Origin: an uncultured Pseudomonadota bacterium
GTDB taxonomy: Bacteria > Myxococcota_A > UBA9160 > PR03
DNA: 49,197 bases
Assembly: GCA_900696485.1 (NCBI GenBank)
Contig: CAADGG010000081.1
Coordinates: forward strand, 1-49,197
Reading direction: 5' to 3'
In this document: positions 10,093 through 18,433 of the stretch, piece by piece
How the letters are laid out: each line of letters opens with the position of its first letter
How positions within the stretch are numbered: the stretch's first letter is position 1
The notes under the pieces: generated by a model
The model's input: only the letters and a program-made list of their open reading frames with translations
The model's database searches: none
Told to the model about the DNA's origin: nothing
Translations under genes and position numbers: made by a program

Positions 10093-10132
10093 TCGTTCCG
10101 GTCGGATCGGTCCGGTCCGACCGGCCGGCCGC
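10077..10132. repeat. 14-bp tandem array, 4 copies, spanning the gpmI stop
   Basis: Units gatcgttccggtct, gatcgttccggtcg, gatcggtccggtcc and gaccggccggccgc are adjacent. The first unit is gpmI coding sequence and the gpmI stop lies at the junction with the second. A small hairpin (10148-10163) whose 3' arm covers the GGAG before comF lies further on. Confidence 0.8.
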
Positions 10133-10170
10133 GAGCTGGTCCTCTCCCCGACGGTCCCGTCGGAGTCTCC

Positions 10171-10887
10171 ATGCGCGGTTCGACCGCCGCCGACTGGCGG
10201 GCCTTCCTCGATCGGTGTCGCCGACGCTGCCTCGATCGCTGGCTCGAGTTCCTGCTGCCGCGCGCGTGTGCGCGTTGCGGAAAGGCGGTCGCTCCCGATC
10301 GCGTGTGGTGCGGCGCCTGCGCCGGCGCGCTCCCGCGGCTGCCGACGGGCGTTGGGCCTCGGTCCCCGGCGTCACTGGCGACGTGGGTCGCCGAGGTCGC
10401 GTACGAGGGGGAGTGGGAGCAGTGGATCCATCGGTTCAAATACCCGCGCCGGGGTCTGGCCGGGCTCGACGCGCGCCCCGACGCGATCGTCTCGGCGCTC
10501 GCGGCGGATGCGGCCGCGCGGCTGCCGGAGCCGCGCCCCCCGGTGGTCGTCCCGGTACCGATCCACCCGCTCCGGCTCCGGGCGCGCGGCTTTCATCCCG
10601 CGGGTGTGCTGGCCGAAGCGGTCGCGCGCACGCTCGCCGCGCGCTGCGTCCACGGGGCGCTCGTGACGACGCGCCCGGTCGCGAGCCAGACGGGGCTCGA
10701 CCGGGCCGCCCGCCGGCGCAACGTGCACGAAGCCTTCGCCGCGCGCCCCGGCTTCGCGGCACCGCGCCAGGTCGTGCTGGTCGACGATGTCGTGACGACC
10801 GGGGCGACCCTCGCCGCGTGCGCCCGCGCGCTGCGCCGCGCCGGCGCGCGCCGGATCCACGCCGTCTGCGTGGCGCGCAAGCTCTGA
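10171..10887 (+). CDS. ComF family phosphoribosyltransferase-like protein
   Basis: 238 aa. ComF relatives are linked to DNA uptake in naturally competent bacteria, but in many lineages the role is unknown. The N-terminus has a zinc-ribbon (CARCGKAV...CGAC at about 33-52). The C-terminus has the type I PRTase PRPP loop in VVLVDDVVTTGATLAACARAL. GGAG lies about 6 bases before the ATG. It follows gpmI by about 80 bases and converges on the next gene across a strong hairpin. No other competence gene is visible, so a competence role is unproven. Confidence 0.85.
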   Translation: MRGSTAADWRAFLDRCRRRCLDRWLEFLLPRACARCGKAVAPDRVWCGACAGALPRLPTGVGPRSPASLATWVAEVAYEGEWEQWIHRFKYPRRGLAGLDARPDAIVSALAADAAARLPEPRPPVVVPVPIHPLRLRARGFHPAGVLAEAVARTLAARCVHGALVTTRPVASQTGLDRAARRRNVHEAFAARPGFAAPRQVVLVDDVVTTGATLAACARALRRAGARRIHAVCVARKL

Positions 10888-10891
10888 CGTC

Positions 10892-10917
10892 GCCCGCCGG
10901 CGCTAGCGCCGGCGGGC
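10892..10917. terminator. bidirectional hairpin between comF and the PAS-DHp-REC gene
   Basis: GCCCGCCGGCG - CTAG - CGCCGGCGGGC is a perfect inverted repeat with 11-bp arms; the CTAG loop is itself palindromic. It lies between convergent genes and contains the stop codon of the minus-strand gene (10903-10905). There is no T-tract, as is common in GC-rich genomes. Confidence 0.65.
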
Positions 10918-11976
10918 CGCCAGCGTCTCGATCAACTTCTCGCGCAGCCGATCGGGATTGACGGGCTTCTTGAAGATCACGCCCTCGAGTCCTTCCACAC
11001 GACTGCGCTTGATGATGTGGTCGCGATCGTAGTGGAAGGCGGTCATCATCAAGACCGGCAACTCCGGGAAGCGCTCCCGGATGGCCATGAACAGCTCGTA
11101 TCCGTCCATCTTCGGCATCACGACGTCGCTGAGCACGACGTCGATTCTGTGTTGGTCGAGGATCGCCAGCGCCTCGACGCCGTCCCCCGCAGTCTCGACG
11201 TGACAGCCCTCGCGAGAGAGCAGCTCGGCCAGCGATTTGCGGATCCCGAGGTCGTCATCGACGATCAGGATGTGGGCGTCGGCGAGACGCGGATCCGGCT
11301 TGTGGACACCCGGCGTGTGCGGCCGCAGATCGACCATGCGCGCGGGGCCGATGTACTCCACGGTTTCGTACTTGTCACCGGCCGCCATCTCGCCGACCCG
11401 TTCGACGATCTCGGCGATGCGGGCCGTCTCGCGCCGGATCGCGTCGATCCGCTCGGTCTCGACCGAGCAGTCGCCGTCGCCGGCCAGGCGATCGACGTCC
11501 GATTCGAGCAGCTCGGCCTGATTGAGGATCACGGCGAGCGGGTTGTTGATCTCGTGCGACAATCCGATCGCCACCTCACCGAGCGTCGCCAACTGGTCCT
11601 TCTGCAGGATCTCGCGCAGATCCTTGGCGAACCCGATCGTGCCGTTCTCGCGGCCCTGATCGTCGTGCAGGATGGTTCCGGAGATCGCGACGGGAATCTC
11701 CTCTCCGGCTTTCGACAGGAACGTGGTCCGGAAGTGCGACGCCGTGCCGACCCCGCCGAACTGGGGCCTGCGCATCGCGGCCATCACGCGCCGCGCCTCG
11801 TCGAGACTCGGATAGAGCTTGGCGACGAAGTGCCCGAGGATCTCGTCGGGCCGATAGCCGAGGACCTGGCTCGCTCCGTCGTTGTAGTAGTCGACGACGC
11901 CCTTGCGGTCGGTCGCGACCACGATGTCGGTGGAACGCGCGATCAGTTGCTCAAGTCGTTCCCGGGTGAGGGCCAT
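10903..11976 (-). CDS. PAS - DHp (HisKA) - REC protein without a kinase ATPase domain
   Basis: 357 aa. PAS at about 5-120 (ATDRKGVVDYYNDGASQVLGY...). A dimerization/phosphoacceptor helix carries the H-box LSHEINNPLAVILNQAELL (H141). A receiver domain (about 233-355) has acidic D240-D242, phospho-acceptor D284 in LSDVVMPKMDG, T312 and K337. Only about 80 residues separate H141 from the receiver, and no N-, G1- or G2-box of a HATPase_c domain is present, so it cannot autophosphorylate. It could shuttle phosphate between a partner kinase or regulator and its own domains (inference). It is 36 bases downstream of the Grx-TrxR gene on the same strand, a probable operon. There is no frameshift sign. 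Confidence 0.85.
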   Translation of the reverse strand: MALTRERLEQLIARSTDIVVATDRKGVVDYYNDGASQVLGYRPDEILGHFVAKLYPSLDEARRVMAAMRRPQFGGVGTASHFRTTFLSKAGEEIPVAISGTILHDDQGRENGTIGFAKDLREILQKDQLATLGEVAIGLSHEINNPLAVILNQAELLESDVDRLAGDGDCSVETERIDAIRRETARIAEIVERVGEMAAGDKYETVEYIGPARMVDLRPHTPGVHKPDPRLADAHILIVDDDLGIRKSLAELLSREGCHVETAGDGVEALAILDQHRIDVVLSDVVMPKMDGYELFMAIRERFPELPVLMMTAFHYDRDHIIKRSRVEGLEGVIFKKPVNPDRLREKLIETLAARRR

Positions 11977-12012
11977 CTCGAAACTGCCCGCCTTCTCCAG
12001 ACGTCGGGGCGC

Positions 12013-13230
12013 CTAGTGGATTCCCTTCGCCGCCAGCCAGCGCTCGGCATCGATGGCCGCCATGCACCCGGTCCCGGCGGCCGTGACCGCCTGTCGATAG
12101 ACCGGATCCGTGGCGTCCCCGCAGGCGAAGACCCCGTCGATCGTGGTGTACGTGGAACCAGGCCTGACGCGGATGTAGCCGACCTCGTCGGTGTCGAGCT
12201 GTCCGCGCACGATTTCCGTGTTCGGCTCGTGACCGATCGCGATGAACAGCGCGCCGACCTCGAGCTCGCGCGTCGCGCCGCTCTTCACATCCCGGATCCG
12301 CACGCCGGTCACGAACTCGTCGCCGAGCACTTCGTCCACCTCGGAGTTCCAGGCGAAGGCGATCTTCTCGTTCTTGCGCGCGCGCTCGGCCATGATCTTC
12401 GAGGCCCGCAGCTCGTCGCGGCGATGGATCAGCGTGACCCGAGTGGCGTAGCGGGACAGGAACAGCGCCTCCTCGACGGCCGTGTCGCCTCCCCCGACGA
12501 CGGCCATCGGCTTGCCCTTGAACAAGGCCCCGTCGCAAGTCGCGCAGGCCGACACGCCGCGATTGATGAGCCGCTTCTCGGACTCGATGCCGAGCCACTT
12601 CGCCGACGCACCGGTCGACACGATCACCGCGTCGGCGGTGAAGGATCGTTCGGTGGTTTCGATCCGGAACGGACGCTGCCCGAGGTCGAGCCGGATCGCG
12701 TCCTCCTGGAACACCCGGGCGCCGAAGCGCTCCGCCTGTTTCTGGAAGCGCTCCATCATGTCCGGACCGGACAACGCCTCGGGAAAGCCGGGATAGTTCT
12801 CGACGTCCGTCGTCAGCATCAGCTGACCGCCCATCGCGAGGCCCGCGACGACGACCGGTTGCAGCTCGGCCCGCGCCGCATAGAGGGCCGCGGTCCAGCC
12901 GGCAGGACCCGAGCCGACGATCACGAGCTTCACGTGCTCGGGAGCGGCGCCGCCTCCGCCGCCCGGGCCGCCGCCGACGATCCCGAGCAAGCCGTCGAGC
13001 TCTCCGGCGTGATCGAGCGCGGCCAGATCGTCGAACCCGCCGACGTGCCGCGCCCCGATCCAGATCTGCGGCACGGTCCGGCGGCCGCTGCGCTCGATCA
13101 TCTCGGTGCGCCGCCCGGCCTCCGCCTCGATACTGATCTCCGTCCAGGTCTGACCCTTGGCCGCGAGCAGCCGCTTGGCCATCTCACAGTACGGACAGGA
13201 CGGCTTCGTGTAGATCGTGATCTCGGCCAT
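12013..13230 (-). CDS. trxB: Glutaredoxin - thioredoxin reductase fusion
   Basis: 405 aa, about 90 longer than ordinary TrxB. Residues 1-83 are a glutaredoxin: ITIYTKPSCPYCEMAK (C12, C15), TVPQIWIG (52-59) and GGFDDL (64-69). A Gly-rich linker (86-96) leads into a thioredoxin reductase: FAD motif GSGPAGWTAALYAAR (106-120), redox pair CATC (C229, C232), NADPH motif GGGDTAVEEA (247-256), HRRDELRAS, and C-terminal GDATDPVYRQAVTAAGTG. The enzyme passes NADPH electrons to thioredoxin; the fused CPYC module suggests internal transfer to glutaredoxin or glutathione targets. The ATG at 13230 has GGAGG seven bases upstream; a longer in-frame start adds 13 non-conserved residues. A 14-base segment carrying this Shine-Dalgarno is duplicated just upstream. 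Confidence 0.92.
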   Translation of the reverse strand: MAEITIYTKPSCPYCEMAKRLLAAKGQTWTEISIEAEAGRRTEMIERSGRRTVPQIWIGARHVGGFDDLAALDHAGELDGLLGIVGGGPGGGGGAAPEHVKLVIVGSGPAGWTAALYAARAELQPVVVAGLAMGGQLMLTTDVENYPGFPEALSGPDMMERFQKQAERFGARVFQEDAIRLDLGQRPFRIETTERSFTADAVIVSTGASAKWLGIESEKRLINRGVSACATCDGALFKGKPMAVVGGGDTAVEEALFLSRYATRVTLIHRRDELRASKIMAERARKNEKIAFAWNSEVDEVLGDEFVTGVRIRDVKSGATRELEVGALFIAIGHEPNTEIVRGQLDTDEVGYIRVRPGSTYTTIDGVFACGDATDPVYRQAVTAAGTGCMAAIDAERWLAAKGIH

Positions 13231-13366
13231 CGATCCTCCGGCGGGGATCCTCCGGCGAGGCGCCCGCAAGACTCCCGAGGGTAACGGTCTGGCTCAAACG
13301 CGGCGAGCCACCGGCACGAGCGCACCCGCCCGCCGAACCGTCGAACCGGGCGATCGAACCGGGCGA

Positions 13367-15016
13367 TCAGAGCGGCTCGGTGATCGGCAGGTCCTCCCAC
13401 AGGAGCTGCAGGAAGGTCCCGATGAACAGCGACAGGAAAGTCATCAGCAGAATCGCCGTCGGGAAGGCGTACACCGGCTCGAGACCCATGATGCGCGGCA
13501 GCTCGCCGAGGAAAGGGGGCGTCGTGGCGCGCAGCACTTCCATCGACACGCCGGGCTCCGCGCTCCAGGTGCGCGAGACCATGAAGCCCCCGAGCAGCGT
13601 GGTCACGACGACGCCGAGTGCGAGCGCCTGCAGGATGCCGAGCAGCCAGATCCGCCGGGCCCGCGAGAACGCCTCCTGCGGATCCGGGATCCGGCGGCGG
13701 ACCTCGGCGTACAAATACAACAGCGTCATGAACCCGAGCAGCGTGACGGTGACCCCGAGGGGGAACCACGGCCGCCGCGCGAGATCCCACACCTCGTCGA
13801 TCAGGAACACCGGCAGGTAGCCGACGATGATGCCGGCGCCGATGCGCGGCACGGCCCCGTGGAAGAACGACAGATCCTTCTGCACGATGAACCGGATCAG
13901 CAGGTACCAGAGCACGACGCCCATGACGGCGATCAACTGCAGCGTGCAGGCCGCGTCGAAGAAGAACGGCGCGCGGTCGTACGCCGCAGCCGCCCCGACG
14001 AACGGCCAGATGAGAGCGACGATCGCGGCGCAGTACGCCTGCGTCGAGTGCCACGAGAGGACGCCGCCGAAACGGGCTTGGCCACGCGCCAGGTTCTCAG
14101 CGTGGCGGATCACCGCGGCCGCGCGGGGCACGTCGTAGCGGCGCAGGAACCAGACCTCGAGCTTGCGCAGCAGGCGCTGGCAGTCGCGCGACGCGAGCCG
14201 GCGCAGGAACGGCGAGAGATGCGCGGCCCGGCGCAGGCGGCCGGCTGGCTCGATCACCGCCGCGGCCAGCACCTCTTGCTCGCGCGTCCCGAACGGGGAG
14301 TCCTCCCCTTCGAAGGCCTCGTTGCTCTCGTCGAGGCATGTGTCCTCGAGCCACTCGTGGAACGCGCGCGCGCCGAGGTCGAGCAGCAGCGCATCCGCGC
14401 GCGCATCCTGGGGCACCGCGATCAGTTGCAACAGCATCCGCGACGACGCGCCCCGCGAGGCGGTGGAGATCGCGGCGCCGGCGAGCCATGCATCCAGAAC
14501 CGCCGGGGTGACCCGCTCGCGCACCAGCACCCGCGAACCGCGAAACACCAGCTTGCGCAGATGCAGGACGGCCAGGCGCAGCGAGGGTTGCGCGGTGAGC
14601 TTCTTCTCTTCGAGAAAGCCCGAGATCTCGCGGGCCAGGGCGATGAGGTCGGCGTGGATCCGCACGCTGGCAGCAGCGGGGAGCGGGGCGGCCTCGAGGG
14701 CATCGAGCAACCGCTCGAGGTACGCCGGTACGCCCGCCAGGAGTCGGCTCAGCGCCTCCTGCGCCTCACGGCGCGTCGCGCCTTCGCCGATCCGCCGCGG
14801 ATCCGACCAGAGGTCCTCGAGCTGGAGATGGAGCTCGAGCGGATCGTGGTGTTCGACGTGGAACGAGAACGTCTCGGCGAACAGCGGCGTCGCGATGGGC
14901 GGGGGCCCGGCTTCGGACTCTCGCACCCGCTCGAAGCGGACCTCACGCGCGTGAAAGGCCCAGCCGAAGCGCAGGCGCAGCCCGAGCCGCTCGACGAGGA
15001 CCTCGAGTGGGGCCAC
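13367..15016 (-). CDS. Uncharacterised polytopic membrane protein
   Basis: About 549 aa from the GTG at 15016; I do not recognise the family. The first ~330 residues are soluble and rich in Leu, Arg and Glu, with long helices (RLLAGVPAYLERLLDALEA, LALAREISGFLEEKK-like). The last ~220 contain about six hydrophobic segments (AAIVALIWPFVGAAAAY, LIAVMGVVLWYLLIRF, IGAGIIVGYLPVFLI, LGVTVTLLGFMTLLYLY, LLGILQALALGVVVTTLL, AFPTAILLMTFLSLFIGTF), ending WEDLPITEPL. The frame stays open further upstream through a 12-bp array (SETVSETVS-like), but no ATG, GTG or TTG lies between the upstream gene's end and 15016 in this frame. It sits between the REC-PAS regulator and the Grx-TrxR gene, all on one strand. 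Confidence 0.65.
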   Translation of the reverse strand: MAPLEVLVERLGLRLRFGWAFHAREVRFERVRESEAGPPPIATPLFAETFSFHVEHHDPLELHLQLEDLWSDPRRIGEGATRREAQEALSRLLAGVPAYLERLLDALEAAPLPAAASVRIHADLIALAREISGFLEEKKLTAQPSLRLAVLHLRKLVFRGSRVLVRERVTPAVLDAWLAGAAISTASRGASSRMLLQLIAVPQDARADALLLDLGARAFHEWLEDTCLDESNEAFEGEDSPFGTREQEVLAAAVIEPAGRLRRAAHLSPFLRRLASRDCQRLLRKLEVWFLRRYDVPRAAAVIRHAENLARGQARFGGVLSWHSTQAYCAAIVALIWPFVGAAAAYDRAPFFFDAACTLQLIAVMGVVLWYLLIRFIVQKDLSFFHGAVPRIGAGIIVGYLPVFLIDEVWDLARRPWFPLGVTVTLLGFMTLLYLYAEVRRRIPDPQEAFSRARRIWLLGILQALALGVVVTTLLGGFMVSRTWSAEPGVSMEVLRATTPPFLGELPRIMGLEPVYAFPTAILLMTFLSLFIGTFLQLLWEDLPITEPL

Positions 15017-15106
15017 GACCCGCGGCGCCGCCGACCTCGCACCCGGCCCCGGCGAGGCGTCGCCGCTCGCGGAAACGCTCTCGGAGACTGTCCCCGTGGC
15101 CTTCCG

Positions 15107-15190
15107 GGAGGCGTTCTCGGAGACGTTCTCGGAGACGGTCTCGGAGACGGTCTCGGAGACGGTCTCGGAGGGATTCTCGGAGGGATTCCC
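15107..15190. repeat. 12-bp tandem array, 7 copies
   Basis: Seven adjacent units of ggagacggtctc and variants (15107, 15119, 15131, 15143, 15155, 15167, 15179); three central copies are identical. It occupies the spacer just after the stop of the REC-PAS gene. With a period of 12 it also reads as an acidic repeat in the membrane-protein frame, but the nearest usable start is beyond it. Confidence 0.9.
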
Positions 15191-15194
15191 AGAC

Positions 15195-16361
15195 TCAGAG
15201 GATATGCTGGCCAGGATTCTCGCCACTCTCGTAGTAGGCTTCGACGCGCTCCCCGAGCAGCCGGACCCGTTCCGGGATGCCTTCGGGAAGCGGCCAGCGG
15301 GAACTCGCGATGCGCATCCGCTCGACGAGCAGGCGCGCATCCGGGTAGCCCTCGCGGGCCAAGGCCTCGTCGACGGCAAGCCAGTGTTCGATCGCCGTGC
15401 GCGTCTGCGAGATCCGTTCCGAGAGCTCCGCCATGCCCGCGGACGTGATGCCGCTCTGGCGCACCTTGGTCGCGAACTCCTCGAGTTCCTGGAGCGCCTG
15501 CTCGAGGCGCGGCCGCAGGCCCCCGTCATTCGAGCGGATCTCCTGGAGGATATCCTCGAAGTGCCGGCGCAGCGGTTCGTGCGAGATCTCGCGCATCAGG
15601 ATCACGCGGCCGAGGGTCCCCTGCCCGGGTTCCGAGAGCGTGCGCACGGCGACGCGCAGGCGCAGCGACACGCCGGCCGTCACGACATCGAGCTCTTCGT
15701 ACGTCGGTGCAGCTCCCCTCGCATCATCACAAACGCCCACTCCGAGCCGCCGCGACACGTCGCGCACTTCCCGCAGAGCGTCGGCGCCGAGTACCTTCTC
15801 GAGCGGTTGGCCGCTCGGGTCTTCCCGCAGGCCCAGATACTCGCGCCCGGGGCGGTTCGTCGCGCGCACGGTGCCGCTCGCATCGATCACCAGCGCGCCG
15901 ATCGGGATCTCGTCGATCGCCGCCGCGAGAAACACGTTGGCGCGTTGGAGGTCCTCGACCAGCAGATCGTTCTGCACGCGCAGCCGATGCAGCTCGACGG
16001 CGCGGTGCACGAGCTGCTTCAGCTCCTCGGGCTCCCACGGCTTGGTCACGTAGGCATAGACGTGGCCTTCGTTGATGGCTCGCACCATGGCGTCGCCATC
16101 GGCATAGCCGGTGAGGATGATCCGCGTCGTGTTCGGATGCTGCTCGTAGACACGGGCCAGGAACTCGACTCCGGTCATCTCCGGCATCCGCTGATCGGTG
16201 ATGACCGCAGCGATCGGCGAGCGATCGGCGAGGATCTGCAGCGCCTGACGGGCGCTGGTGGCCGTCAGGACGTCGTAGTCGTCCTCGAACGTGAACGCCA
16301 TCGTTTCGAGGATGGCCTCCTCGTCATCGACGATCAGGATGCATGCGCGGGGCTGGTTCAT
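15195..16361 (-). CDS. Response regulator: REC - PAS with coiled C-terminus
   Basis: 388 aa. The receiver (about 5-125) has D12-D13, phospho-acceptor D56 in ITDQRMPEMTG, ILTGYAD and YVTKPW (K107), the subclass seen in RpfG-like regulators. A PAS-like segment follows (about 145-260, GALVIDASGTVRATNRPGREYLGL). The last ~130 residues are mostly helical (FEDILQEIRSN...LEQALQELEEFATKVRQ) with no recognised output domain. Output may be by protein contact. Neighbours are DUF1232 (upstream) and a membrane protein (downstream), same strand. Confidence 0.85.
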   Translation of the reverse strand: MNQPRACILIVDDEEAILETMAFTFEDDYDVLTATSARQALQILADRSPIAAVITDQRMPEMTGVEFLARVYEQHPNTTRIILTGYADGDAMVRAINEGHVYAYVTKPWEPEELKQLVHRAVELHRLRVQNDLLVEDLQRANVFLAAAIDEIPIGALVIDASGTVRATNRPGREYLGLREDPSGQPLEKVLGADALREVRDVSRRLGVGVCDDARGAAPTYEELDVVTAGVSLRLRVAVRTLSEPGQGTLGRVILMREISHEPLRRHFEDILQEIRSNDGGLRPRLEQALQELEEFATKVRQSGITSAGMAELSERISQTRTAIEHWLAVDEALAREGYPDARLLVERMRIASSRWPLPEGIPERVRLLGERVEAYYESGENPGQHIL

Positions 16362-16473
16362 GGCAATTCAATCGGATCGAACTCAGGGTCGGGCGAGCCG
16401 CCTCGGCTACCTCTTCGACGTGGGGGGATCATCCGCTCCCACCGCCCACTACTCGCGACCCACCCGGACGGAG

Positions 16474-17022
16474 CTACCACCAGGAGAACGGGCGCTCCTT
16501 CTTCTTGCGATCGACCTCGGCCCGGATCCGCTTGCGGTAGTCGGTCAGTCGCTGCGGGAGGCGCTGCCGGGCCACACTCGTCCACGGTCGCTGCTCGGCG
16601 CCGCGGCGGAAGCGGCGGAACTGCCGGTAGCCCCACAGCTCCTGCTTGAACTCGTGCTCGAGCATCTTCATCATGATCGCGTCGTCCAGGAAGCCGAGTG
16701 CGGGGATCTGATCGGGGATCAGATCCTCTGGATTCACGAAGTACGCCAGCGCGGCCAGGATCTCGTTGCGCGGCCCCTTCGGCAGTTCGTAGTCCGCGTC
16801 CTCGAGCATCTGCTTGAGGTCCTCGAGGACGGCAACGGCCTCCCCGACGAAGCTCGGCGTCCTCTTGGACTTGCGCACCTTCTCGATCAGCGTCTGGACG
16901 GCGGACAAGATCTCGGCGACGTCCTGGTCGGAGACGAGCTTCCGGGAACTGCGGAACAGCTTCCGGAAATACGCGATATCCCCCTCGTCGAGACGGAACG
17001 AGATCTTGAAGCTCTGGGACAT
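16474..17022 (-). CDS. DUF1232 (YkvA-type) protein
   Basis: 182 aa. The DUF1232 signature ALAYFVNPEDLIPDQIPALGFLDDAIMM is at about 90-118. The N-terminal half is helical and charged, and the C-terminal tail is very basic (RQRLPQRLTDYRKRIRAEVDRKKKE), ending FSWW. The molecular function of DUF1232 is not established. ATG at 17022 with GGAGGATC just upstream. It lies 46 bases after gshA, probably in one transcript with it. Confidence 0.85.
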   Translation of the reverse strand: MSQSFKISFRLDEGDIAYFRKLFRSSRKLVSDQDVAEILSAVQTLIEKVRKSKRTPSFVGEAVAVLEDLKQMLEDADYELPKGPRNEILAALAYFVNPEDLIPDQIPALGFLDDAIMMKMLEHEFKQELWGYRQFRRFRRGAEQRPWTSVARQRLPQRLTDYRKRIRAEVDRKKKERPFSWW

Positions 17023-17068
17023 CGGATCCTCCGTCCACCTTCGACGATCGTCCTGGCCGCGGACTCTA

Positions 17069-18433
17069 TCAATAGCGCGCGTACTCGATCAAGCGATCCG
17101 GGCGGCCTGCCCAATCGCCCTGCCAGCGCGCCAGCACTTCCTCCCCGGGGCTTCTTCCCCGCGCGACCAGCTCTTCGAGGGGCTCCAGATGGCGCGACTC
17201 GTCGACACCCCGGGGTGCCTGCCGGCGCAGGCCCTCGCCGGCGATCCGGACCAGCTCGCGGGCCAGCGGCAGCAGCGGCGCGCCGCTCGGCGTCGCGGCG
17301 GCGAGGCCTCGCCTCGCCACATCGACGTGTACGGCGTCGCGTTCGGCGACGTCCCACGGAGCGAGGGCCGCCGCGGCGATGCGCGCGTCGGCGTCGTAGA
17401 GCAGTCCCTTCCAGAGCGCCGGCATCGTGCAGAGCAGCGAAGGCGGAACGGCGTCGGCGTTGCGCACCTCGAGGACCCGCTTGATCCGCACCTCGGGGAA
17501 GATCGTCGTCAGATGGCGATCCCAGTCCGCCAATGTCGCGTGTTCGCCCTCGATGCCCTCCTGCCAGAAGCGCCGGAAGGACATGGCGTCGAGGGGGCGG
17601 TAGCGGCCCTCGCGGACCAGGAAGAACATCGGGATGTCGAGCGCCCACTCGGCATAACGCCGGTAGCCGAAGTCCGGTTCGAAAGCCTGCGGCAGCAGCC
17701 CGCATCGATCCGGATCGGTGTCGCGCCAGATCGCCATGCGGCGCGAGATCCAGCCGCTCGGGCGGCCCTCCCACAGGCTCGAGTTCGCAAACAGCGCCGA
17801 CGCGATCGGCGTCACGGCCAGCGCCATGCGCAGCTTCTCGACCAGATCCGCCTCGTCGCTCCAATCGAAGCTGGCCTGCACGGAGGCCGTGGCATGCATC
17901 ATGTCCATCGCGAGCCCGCCGCGAGCGGGCAGGAACTGCCGCATGATCCGATAGCGTTCGCGCGGCACGCGCGGCAGCTCGCCGGTCTTGTGAAACGGAT
18001 GACAGCCGAGACCGAGCCAGACGATGCCGAGTGGCTCCGAGACGCGGCGCAGGAAGGCGAGGTGTTCCTGAAACTCGGCGCAGACGTCCGCCATCGCGAC
18101 CAGTGGCTGCCCGTTCTGCTCCAGCTGCGCGCCCGGTTCGAGCGACACGCTGCCGGGCCCATCGAGACCCATGACGTGACCGTCTTCCTCGATCGCGTGC
18201 CAGGGCGGGTCGCTGGGCTCACGGGCGATCCGGCGCAACAGATCTTCGACACCGCCCGGGCCCTCGTACGGGAGCGGCTGGATGGCCGGAACGCGCAGCC
18301 CGAGTTTCTCGTGCTCGACGCCGAGACGCCAACGCTCGCGCGGCTTCTCGCCGGCTCGGAAGTAGTCGACCAGGTCATCGATCGAGGCGACCGGCTGCGC
18401 GAGGTCGGCCGAGGCTTCGCGATCGAGGGTCAC
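17069..18433 (-). CDS. gshA: Glutamate-cysteine ligase, EgtA/plant type
   Basis: 454 aa. ATP-dependent gamma-glutamylcysteine synthesis, the first step to glutathione. Family motifs: RLGVEHEKLGL (36-46), HAIEEDGHVMGLDGPGSVSLEPGAQLE (79-105), GLGCHPFHKT (141-150), MMHATASVQASFDW (178-191) and FANSSLWEG (215-223). This is the alphaproteobacterial/plant form. The GTG at 18433 overlaps the upstream gene's stop as GTGA and follows GGAGG; much longer upstream frames lack homology. No gshB is seen in the window. A nearby glutaredoxin fusion fits glutathione use. Confidence 0.9.
   Translation of the reverse strand: MTLDREASADLAQPVASIDDLVDYFRAGEKPRERWRLGVEHEKLGLRVPAIQPLPYEGPGGVEDLLRRIAREPSDPPWHAIEEDGHVMGLDGPGSVSLEPGAQLEQNGQPLVAMADVCAEFQEHLAFLRRVSEPLGIVWLGLGCHPFHKTGELPRVPRERYRIMRQFLPARGGLAMDMMHATASVQASFDWSDEADLVEKLRMALAVTPIASALFANSSLWEGRPSGWISRRMAIWRDTDPDRCGLLPQAFEPDFGYRRYAEWALDIPMFFLVREGRYRPLDAMSFRRFWQEGIEGEHATLADWDRHLTTIFPEVRIKRVLEVRNADAVPPSLLCTMPALWKGLLYDADARIAAAALAPWDVAERDAVHVDVARRGLAAATPSGAPLLPLARELVRIAGEGLRRQAPRGVDESRHLEPLEELVARGRSPGEEVLARWQGDWAGRPDRLIEYARY

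Noticed and set aside
11017..13284. Plus-strand frame of about 750 codons opposite Grx-TrxR and PAS-DHp-REC
   Set aside because: It spans two well-supported genes on the other strand and shows only low-complexity translation.
13217..15448. Plus-strand frame of about 740 codons opposite the membrane protein
   Set aside because: The minus strand gives coherent transmembrane segments and a conserved regulator next to it; the plus frame is charged, repetitive shadow sequence.
15017..15529. N-terminal extension of the membrane protein through the 12-bp array
   Set aside because: Starts usable for this extension lie inside the upstream regulator gene in another frame, and the translation there is shadow-like.
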